From NCBI GenBank assembly GCA_018609935.1, contig JAHENH010000158.1, forward strand, positions 1 to 16,681: a DNA stretch of 16,681 nucleotides. The letters run 5' to 3'. The stretch comes from Halobacteriales archaeon. GTDB taxonomy: Archaea > Halobacteriota > Halobacteria > Halorutilales > JAHENH01. The notes under the pieces were generated by a model. That model searched no databases and was not told where the DNA came from. It saw only the letters and a program-made list of their open reading frames with translations. Position numbers and translations under genes: made by a program. This document shows, one piece after another, positions 11,167 to 16,681 of the stretch (the first letter of the stretch is position 1; the number at the start of each line of letters is the position of its first letter).

Positions 11167-11775
11167 ATGAATTCTAAAGAAAATAATATAAGACGATTTC
11201 TAGTTTTAGGACATAATACACCACTAGATCCAAATTTTTCACTAAATAATCTTCCAGGAGAAGGAAGAATAGACATATTATGTAGATGTATTAACTCAGC
11301 ATTTTTTCTATCCCATTCAATACGCAAAAAAGTAAGATTATACTTAGTATTACAAAATAAAGTAACAATACGACTGGAAGGAAAAGAACTAAAACACTTA
11401 AACCCAGATGAAAGAAGCACTGCAGCTCTTATAAAAAAAGCACTAGAAAAAAGAAAAAAAGTAAGAATCAGAGAAAAAGAAACAACACCTGGTATATATA
11501 TATCAGAGAGGAACCTAGAAGACATACTAAAAGAGGAAAAAGGAAATATATTACATCTTCATGAAAACACCCAGACACAACTAAAAGAAATAAAAAAAGA
11601 AAAAATTGTAAATCCATTTTTTATACTTTCAGACCATAAAGACCTGACAAAAAAAGAAAAGAAAATAATCGAAAAAGAAAGAAAAGTAAAGATCTCTATA
11701 AGTCCTAAGATATTACACGCCAATCATACAATAATAGTAGCCCATAACCACCTAGATTACATACAAGAAAAATAA
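11167..11775 (+). CDS. trmY: tRNA (pseudouridine(54)-N1)-methyltransferase TrmY
   Basis: This 202-residue SPOUT-class enzyme methylates pseudouridine 54 in the T loop of archaeal tRNAs, using S-adenosylmethionine. Family landmarks in order are RRFLVLGHNTPLDPNFSLNN (9-28), GRIDILCRCINSAFFLSHSI (33-52), LNPDERSTAALIKKAL (78-93), PGIYIS (108-113), FILSDHKDLT (152-161) and the C-terminal knot region SPKILHANHTIIVAHNHLD (179-197). Length is normal. Compared with the usual LHADHCI form, the cysteine near the end is replaced by Thr188, a modest change in a cofactor-binding region. It follows thiI on the same strand and faces radB. Confidence 0.93.
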   Translation: MNSKENNIRRFLVLGHNTPLDPNFSLNNLPGEGRIDILCRCINSAFFLSHSIRKKVRLYLVLQNKVTIRLEGKELKHLNPDERSTAALIKKALEKRKKVRIREKETTPGIYISERNLEDILKEEKGNILHLHENTQTQLKEIKKEKIVNPFFILSDHKDLTKKEKKIIEKERKVKISISPKILHANHTIIVAHNHLDYIQEK

Positions 11776-11912
11776 GAAATACAAACCAATACCAAAAATA
11801 ATTAGATAATATATTCTATTTTTTAGTTTAAAAGAAAATCCTATTACCCTAATATTAAGGATATTATAGCCAAAAAATTACAGATAGTTAACTAAATATT
11901 TATTCTCTTGTG

Positions 11913-12623
11913 TTATTCTATTTTTTCAATTCCGTTACTTGTTATCTTAAAAAAGACTGAATTACCTGAAGGTTTAGATCTATGTTTTTCTAAAATGGCT
12001 CTTCTTGATTCTTCATTAGTATTAGATAGATCTACTTTTCCACTTTTTTCAAGTCTCAATATAGTTTTACACCAATGCTCCATCACAGTCCCACCAAATG
12101 GTTTATATATATTTTCACCATCTATGCCGCCATCATCAATATCAGTATATACTTGGTTTGTAATTATTACTGCTATATCATATTTTCGAGCTAAAGAACT
12201 AAGAAATGCGATCTGTCTACCTAAACGGCTAAGTATTTCTCTCTCCTCACCTACTTCTTTTTCAGCCCTATACAGTCCAGTTGCAGAATCTAATATTAAA
12301 AGATTTGAGTTAGAAACTATTCCCTCAGCTTTTTTTAAAGCTTTGCTCTGTTCCTCAAAGTCTAATACATTCTTAATATGAAACCTATTTTTAATTTTTT
12401 TATCTTTATTACCTGCAATCTGCTCTAATCTTTCAAGGCTTAACCCTTCTGTATCAATATATACTATATCCGTTCCTTTTTTTGCAACTTCAACAGCAGT
12501 CTGTAAAGCTATATTTGTTTTTCCTGTCGAAGGTAAACCATATATTTGTGACACAGTTCTTTTTTCAAATCCTCCATCTAATAAGGAATCGATAGATCCA
12601 CATCCAGTAGACAATCTATCCAT
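11913..12623 (-). CDS. radB: DNA repair and recombination protein RadB
   Basis: RadB is the euryarchaeal RadA paralogue that assists homologous recombination, binding DNA and ATP but with weak ATPase activity. The 236-residue protein consists of the RecA core only, without the N-terminal DNA-binding domain of RadA, as expected for RadB. Walker A is GLPSTGKT (29-36) and Walker B is LLILD (108-112). LSTGCGSIDSLLDGGFE (4-20), DTEGLSLERL and IITNQVYTDID are also characteristic. ATG 12623 is the natural start. On the minus strand the TATA-like CTATTATTAA (12643-12652) lies about 24 bases upstream. The gene is convergent with trmY. A 485-bp AT-rich gap separates it from the divergent cysteine-synthase-like gene. 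Confidence 0.94.
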   Translation of the reverse strand: MDRLSTGCGSIDSLLDGGFEKRTVSQIYGLPSTGKTNIALQTAVEVAKKGTDIVYIDTEGLSLERLEQIAGNKDKKIKNRFHIKNVLDFEEQSKALKKAEGIVSNSNLLILDSATGLYRAEKEVGEEREILSRLGRQIAFLSSLARKYDIAVIITNQVYTDIDDGGIDGENIYKPFGGTVMEHWCKTILRLEKSGKVDLSNTNEESRRAILEKHRSKPSGNSVFFKITSNGIEKIE

Positions 12624-13108
12624 CTTTACATACCTAATATAGTTAATAATAGCTAAACCTTTTTCTACATAAAATATTCACATATACTAGACATATAAAA
12701 AAATATATCTATTTAACTATATTTACTATATACGTACATACAGAAATCTTTTTATATTAAAATTTTATCTATCTGTTTTTCCCTTACCATTTCCATCCTT
12801 CTATAAAGAGTTGAAAGCTAACTATTCTATTTCAGATATAAGATAGCTAGTTTATAATATTAGATGCTATTAAATCAATATATAGTATTAGTACAAGTAA
12901 TAAAAGTTAATTAACAATATATCCTTAAATTATAGTAGGAACAATAATAAATTAAATATTTAGTATTTAGGAAAATATCATATTTGGTATGTAATTCTGA
13001 AAGCACCAAGTTCTTCCTTCAAAATTTAAAAGATAAAATAAAAAACATCTATTTCTCTGTTAATATAGAATACGGAGTTGTTTTTTATAATACGGTTTTA
13101 TTTTTAGT
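12624..13108. other. AT-rich divergent intergenic region, promoters only
   Basis: This 485-bp gap lies between the divergent radB and cysteine-synthase-like genes. Only a TATA-like box at each end is supported. The interior is very AT-rich, without a convincing open frame, RNA gene, direct repeat or long inverted repeat that I could see. Confidence 0.5.
13081..13090 (+). promoter_or_regulatory. TATA box of the cysteine synthase-like/cofC/DHH cluster
   Basis: TTTTTTATAA is centred about 23 bases before ATG 13109, matching a leaderless transcript for the three-gene cluster. Confidence 0.5.
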
Positions 13109-14089
13109 ATGAAGGTAGACGAGGGCGAGATTGGGGATACACCTATAGTAAAAATAGAGGGAGTTGGAGAACGAGACGGAGTTGATATTTATGCAAAAGT
13201 AGAATGGTTTAACCTCCATTCTACTCCATACGGGGGAGGATCAGTGAAATCTAGACCTGCTGTTTATATGATAGATAAAGCTGAAAAACTTGGTGAACTC
13301 ACCCATGATAAAACAATAATAGAACCTACAAGTGGTAATACAGGAAGTGAAATTGCTAAAATAGCTAAAGCCAGAGGCTACGATGTTCTTATAGTGATGC
13401 CAGATAATGCGGGAAAAGGAAAAATCAAAACAATAAAAGATGCAGGTGGAGAGATAGAACTAGTAGATGCTTTAAAAGGATATGATGCAGTTATAGAACG
13501 AGCTGAGGAAATATTAGAAAAAAACCCTGAAAAATACTATATGCCAGATCAATATAGAAATTCCGCTAATCCCCTTTCCCATCAGGAAGGAACTGCTGAA
13601 GAGATAAAACATCAAATAGATGATATAGATTATTTTATTGCAGGTGTTGGAACTGGAGGCACTATAACAGGGATTTCTAGAGGATTAGAAAAAGAAAAAA
13701 CAGAAATAATAGCAGTAGAACCTGATTCACCAATGCATGCTATAGACGGCCTCAAATATCTAGGTGAGGGACATTATATACCGGATATATTTGACAAAAA
13801 AAATATAGATAGGGAAATCAAGATTTCAACAGATAATTCCTATAAAAGAGCTAGACAGCTACGTGACTTATATTCAAATAAAGATCCTAAAATAGTGAAT
13901 AAAGGTCAATATACAGAAAAGATAATAAGAAAAAAATTAAGAGTGGATAAAAATTTCTTAATTGGAACATCGGGGGGAGCTAACATAGAAGCTGCTGTGG
14001 AAATATCCGAAGAAGATTCAAATACAGTTATAATTCTTGCTGATAGGGGAGATAAATATAAAAATAGTCTATGGCGAGAATTATTCTGA
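13109..14089 (+). CDS. PLP-dependent cysteine synthase family protein
   Basis: This 326-residue fold-type II PLP enzyme resembles CysK/CysM O-acetylserine (or O-phosphoserine) sulfhydrylases, which make cysteine from an activated serine and sulfide. The PLP lysine is Lys47 in GGGSVKSRPA. The substrate loop TSGNTG (74-79), the phosphate-binding GVGTGGT (179-185) and GTSGGAN with Ser288 near the C-terminus are all present. Two oddities stand out. The canonical NPGGSVKDR region reads NLHSTPYGGGSVKSR, an apparent insertion of about six residues, and the Asp after the lysine is replaced by Ser. The residues after about 245 also diverge from CysK. The substrate could be O-phosphoserine or another beta-substituted amino acid. 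It is the first gene of a cluster with cofC, 3 bases downstream. Confidence 0.85.
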   Translation: MKVDEGEIGDTPIVKIEGVGERDGVDIYAKVEWFNLHSTPYGGGSVKSRPAVYMIDKAEKLGELTHDKTIIEPTSGNTGSEIAKIAKARGYDVLIVMPDNAGKGKIKTIKDAGGEIELVDALKGYDAVIERAEEILEKNPEKYYMPDQYRNSANPLSHQEGTAEEIKHQIDDIDYFIAGVGTGGTITGISRGLEKEKTEIIAVEPDSPMHAIDGLKYLGEGHYIPDIFDKKNIDREIKISTDNSYKRARQLRDLYSNKDPKIVNKGQYTEKIIRKKLRVDKNFLIGTSGGANIEAAVEISEEDSNTVIILADRGDKYKNSLWRELF

Positions 14090-14092
14090 TTT

Positions 14093-14701
14093 ATGAAGAC
14101 TTGGATTCCTTTCAAACCTGAAAACTCAAAAACAAGACTTGCTAACATATTGAATAAAAAAGAAAGAGAGGAATTCGCAACATCAATGCTACTAGATGTA
14201 TATGAAGCTATAGAAAAAACTGGAGAGGACCCAATTGTTCTCTCAACCAAAGAGCTTTCATTAGATATTAAAACCAAGATATCAACTAAAGATCTTTCTC
14301 CTGCTGTTAATTCCATATTGGATCCTCCTATAGCTGTAGTAATGTCAGATCTTCCCTTAGTTAATCCCAAGAGTCTTAAAAAACTTTTCGAGCCTTCCAC
14401 AGATCTGGTAATAGCCCCAGGTAGAGGAGGAGGTACAAATGCCTTTGTATCAAGATCTTCTTTCAAAGTAGACTATGGAGGAAGTAGTTTTATAAGACAT
14501 CTAGAAGAAGCTGAAAAAAGAAATTTAGATGTTGAAATAATAGATTCATTTCGTCTATCAACAGATATGGATGAACGCCAAGATCTAGTTGAACTATTAA
14601 TCCATGGAGAAGGTAGAGCTAAAGACTTCCTAGAAAAATATTTTAAACTTTCAGAAAACGATAGAGCATATATAGAAAGAAAAAAAGATCTTGAAAGTTA
14701 A
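14093..14701 (+). CDS. cofC: 2-phospho-L-lactate guanylyltransferase CofC (coenzyme F420 synthesis)
   Basis: CofC joins GTP to 2-phospho-L-lactate (or a related C3 acid), giving the activated precursor used by CofD to build coenzyme F420, the deazaflavin carrier of methanogens, haloarchaea and Archaeoglobus. The 202-residue protein shows the family pattern: WIPFKPENSKTRLANIL (4-20), VVMSDLPLV (82-90) of the nucleotidyltransferase core, IAPGRGGGTNAF (107-118) and STDMDERQDL (156-165). Length is normal. It starts 3 bases after the cysteine-synthase-like gene and ends 15 bases before the DHH gene, so the three are probably co-transcribed. Its presence implies F420-dependent redox metabolism. No other F420 genes lie in the window. 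Confidence 0.93.
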   Translation: MKTWIPFKPENSKTRLANILNKKEREEFATSMLLDVYEAIEKTGEDPIVLSTKELSLDIKTKISTKDLSPAVNSILDPPIAVVMSDLPLVNPKSLKKLFEPSTDLVIAPGRGGGTNAFVSRSSFKVDYGGSSFIRHLEEAEKRNLDVEIIDSFRLSTDMDERQDLVELLIHGEGRAKDFLEKYFKLSENDRAYIERKKDLES

Positions 14702-14716
14702 CACACTATAATATTG

Positions 14717-15754
14717 ATGAAACTTATAGAAAATATACCGATAGAAGATAAATCTCTATTACCTGAATCTTCTTTTTTTATTCCAGATGAAATAAAAGAA
14801 GAAAAGAAAGAGGAAATATTAAAAGAGATATCTGAAAAACAAACTGCAATGTTAGTTGATGGAGACGCAGATGGTATAGGAGCCGTTGCAGTAGTTAAAG
14901 AAGCTCTAGAAGATGTAGGTTTCCTAGCTACATCACCAAACAACTTAAAAGAAGACCTTGAAAGATTTAAACAAGTCAATTCTTCAAAGATATTCATTGT
15001 AGATCTATGTCCAGACTCACTACAAAAAATAGAACCAATTAAAGATATAGCAAAAAAAGCTGACATATATTGGTATGATCACCACAAATGGGACGAGGAG
15101 ATACTAGAGGCTGTAGAAAAGATGGGAGTGGAAATAGTTATAGGGGACAGTGAAAAAGTCTGTTCTGCAGATGTTGTTCTAAACGAACTTGAGTCAAAAG
15201 GCCACACAGTTAGTGAACAAACAAAAGAACTGATCAAATTAACAAGAGACCATGACTTATGGATAAAAAATGATCCCAGATCAGATAATCTATCAGATTT
15301 AAGCCATTACTTGTCCTCAGAAGAATATTTAGAAGCAATACAAGGAGGGATAAACATTGATGAATATAAAGATTTCCTAGAAGAAAAAAGAAGAGAAAAA
15401 AGAAAACTAATAGAACTAGCGGTCAAAAGAAGCTCCATAAAAGAAATAAAAGGAATCAAAATTGCTCAGACATACGGTAGATGCTCACAAAATGAAGTAG
15501 CAGAAAAACTTAGAGAACAATCAGACGTTGTAACAGTAGCAAAACCTGAAGGAGGTATATCTATTAGAGGAAGTGAATCATTCAAAAAATGCCACGAAGT
15601 AGCAAGTCTACTTGGGGGAGGGGGACATCCTAAAGCTGCTGGCTGTAAACCTCCTATCTTTAACTCTATGCTAGATTATGCTAAACACTGGGTATCCAAA
15701 GGAGAAAAAGCAAATAAAGAAGTCTTAGAAGCATTCAAAAAAGTAGTTAATTGA
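14717..15754 (+). CDS. DHH family phosphoesterase (DHH-DHHA1)
   Basis: The 345-residue protein is an archaeal DHH-superfamily phosphoesterase with Mn-binding motifs DGDADG (48-53), IVDLCPD with Asp96, the signature YDHHKW with DHH at 121-123, and RDHDLW (177-182). The C-terminal DHHA1 domain carries GGGGHPKAAGC (300-310), which binds the substrate phosphate. Relatives include RecJ-like exonucleases, nanoRNases and pAp phosphatases. It is shorter than archaeal RecJ/GAN (about 460 residues), and I cannot choose among these activities. I start at ATG 14717. A TTG immediately upstream would add one residue and seems unlikely. A single long helical region (about 219-238, Lys/Glu-rich) separates the two domains. 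It is the last gene of the cluster. Confidence 0.9.
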   Translation: MKLIENIPIEDKSLLPESSFFIPDEIKEEKKEEILKEISEKQTAMLVDGDADGIGAVAVVKEALEDVGFLATSPNNLKEDLERFKQVNSSKIFIVDLCPDSLQKIEPIKDIAKKADIYWYDHHKWDEEILEAVEKMGVEIVIGDSEKVCSADVVLNELESKGHTVSEQTKELIKLTRDHDLWIKNDPRSDNLSDLSHYLSSEEYLEAIQGGINIDEYKDFLEEKRREKRKLIELAVKRSSIKEIKGIKIAQTYGRCSQNEVAEKLREQSDVVTVAKPEGGISIRGSESFKKCHEVASLLGGGGHPKAAGCKPPIFNSMLDYAKHWVSKGEKANKEVLEAFKKVVN

Positions 15755-15953
15755 TGTTCTCACACATAGACCAAATATTCTCTACAGCATAGATAACCTC
15801 TATATATTTAGGAAGCTATAGACCATTTACATTAATACACTAACTTTTCCACCAATATAAAAACATTAAATAAACTAGATTTAAGCTATTCCATAATATC
15901 TTAAAACATTGATTTTATTTTGAATTTATCAAATATAAAATACTTTATATGAT
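15755..15953. other. AT-rich intergenic stretch bordering the TnpB element
   Basis: The 200 bases between the DHH gene and the element end are AT-rich. If the omega RNA is transcribed, its guide would be copied from the bases just left of 15954. No gene is seen. Confidence 0.5.
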
Positions 15954-16215
15954 TTGACATCTTCCCCACCTTAAACAGGGGTGAGGATTCCTCTATGGGG
16001 ATATTGAGGTTGCGTGTTTCCTAGGTGGTGAAGTACGCTTTCGCGTCCCACGTCCGCGGTAGCAGTCCGGTTGTTACCAAGTGATTTACATCACACACAG
16101 CGGTGTCAAAGCTGCCTTCCACCCTATCCACGATAGGCGTCAAACTGACGGCGGATTCTCTAGTTCCGCGTGGCACTCCGTTCACTTCGGCTTTATCCGT
16201 TAGGCAGAGCACGGT
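15954..16215 (-). ncRNA. Candidate omega RNA (reRNA) region and right end of a TnpB element
   Basis: Downstream of the broken tnpB (minus strand) lies a GC-rich segment that ends in a hairpin, CTCACC (15980-15985) with GGTGGG (15965-15970). The terminal motif GAAGATGTCAA (15964 down to 15954) follows. The outline GAATCCTC...GATGTCAA is the typical right end of haloarchaeal IS1341/IS605-type tnpB elements. In active elements this 3' region is transcribed as the omega RNA, whose scaffold ends at the element boundary and whose guide is the flanking DNA (here from about 15953 leftward). In the zinc-ribbon frame the segment also stays open for 64 codons after the tnpB stop, probably a side effect of GC-rich sequence. 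The RNA itself is inferred from position and end sequence, not demonstrated. Confidence 0.6.
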
Positions 16216-16681
16216 CTACCCCCTCAAAGCAATATTCGTAGAAGCGTTTAAATCACTATGTCTTTCATATCCACATTTTTGGCATCAGAAGTGGTCACCA
16301 TCCCTAACTGTGTCTTCACTTTCTTTACAGCTACTACAGAGTTGGGTAGTGTTGTAGGACTCTATTTCTCTACAGAAATAACTTCTTTCTCAGCTTTGTA
16401 TTTGATGAACTCTTATAGTTGGTAGAAATGCCAACTGTGAATACCGTTCCACTCACTACCTTCTCTTATTCCCTCTAGGTTTTCTAGTTTGGTGTGGGGT
16501 TTTTGGACTGTTTTGATGGGTTGATTAGTTTATGGGAGAATGTGGTTTAGGTCTTTTATTCGGCGGTTTTCTTTGTTATCTACGTGGTTACGTCCGTGAG
16601 CCGCATCCGCTTTTTGAAGCGATTCGCGTAGGGAACGAAACTTCCGCTTACATATTGTTTGTCTACCAGAAACAAACAACA
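16216..16681 (-). pseudogene. tnpB: Decayed tnpB (RNA-guided nuclease), partial
   Basis: TnpB is the RuvC-type, omega-RNA-guided endonuclease of IS200/IS605 elements. The C-terminal half is readable only across three frames. First comes FVSGRQTICKRKFRSLRESR near the window edge. Next is [40 protein letters not shown] and EFIKYKAEKE, the conserved RuvC region. The third frame gives the zinc ribbon LCSSCKE...CQKCGYERHSDLNASTNI. Frameshifts fall near 16615 and 16350. In-frame stops are TAA 16530-16532, TAA 16413-16415, TAG 16362-16364 and TGA 16285-16287, before the likely natural stop TAG 16216-16218. The four zinc-ribbon cysteines and the Asp in HSDLNAS survive. The N-terminal half is beyond the window. 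No functional protein can come from this copy. Confidence 0.88.

Larger units (their letters stand above)
15954..16681 (-). mobile_element. 3' part of an IS200/IS605-type (IS1341-like) TnpB element
   Basis: The element runs off the right edge of the window. Visible parts are the decayed tnpB and the right-end region with its terminal hairpin. No tnpA (Y1 transposase) is visible. The left end is outside. Its GC content is clearly higher than that of the host's protein genes, which suggests arrival from a GC-rich donor such as a haloarchaeon. Confidence 0.8.

Noticed and set aside
16216..16681. tnpB stops read through by recoding (for example TAG as pyrrolysine)
   Set aside because: The disruptions include TAA and TGA as well as TAG, plus two frameshifts, so recoding cannot restore the protein.

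Overview
The window looks like a chromosomal segment of a euryarchaeote. The rRNAs carry archaeal signatures and lie in the euryarchaeal order 16S, tRNA-Ala(UGC), 23S, 5S. The protein genes are archaeal: RadB, TrmY, a rhodanese-less ThiI, archaeal phosphopantothenate synthetase and CofC of coenzyme F420 synthesis. Protein-coding DNA is very AT-rich, with AGA and ATA favoured, while the rRNA genes are GC-rich. Several proteins are rich in Glu and Asp as well as Lys. A plant-type [2Fe-2S] ferredoxin and a TnpB element with haloarchaea-like ends point to a salt-loving lineage near methanogens and haloarchaea. Methanonatronarchaeia would fit, but that is an inference and not proven here.

Layout: 1-575 holds decayed coding sequence that I cannot identify. 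A minus-strand tRNA-Gln(CUG) at 576-648 is divergent from an alanine dehydrogenase/ornithine cyclodeaminase family gene (764-1744). Then come archaeal phosphopantothenate synthetase (1889-2638) and a ferredoxin with a long N-terminal extension (3104-3718). The rRNA operon on the minus strand occupies about 9180 down to 4075, with 16S and 23S processing stems, a leader and a T-rich terminator. Upstream of it is an A-type Fe-S carrier gene (minus). ThiI and TrmY follow on the plus strand, convergent with RadB. A 485-bp AT-rich gap precedes a tight plus-strand cluster: a cysteine-synthase-like enzyme, CofC and a DHH phosphoesterase.

The right end (15954-16681) is the 3' part of a decayed IS200/IS605-type TnpB element on the minus strand. 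The tnpB frame is broken by several stops and at least two frameshifts. The GC-rich segment after it, which should encode the omega RNA scaffold, ends in a clean hairpin and terminal motif.

Themes: sulfur and Fe-S chemistry (cysteine synthase-like enzyme, ThiI, A-type carrier, ferredoxin), tRNA modification (ThiI s4U, TrmY m1-pseudouridine 54) and cofactors (CoA, F420). Most genes have a TATA-like box 23-28 bases before the start codon, which suggests leaderless transcripts. The most interesting items are the dead tnpB with an apparently intact omega RNA end, the ferredoxin with an unassigned N-terminal domain, and the cysteine-synthase-like enzyme with an altered PLP-lysine region.
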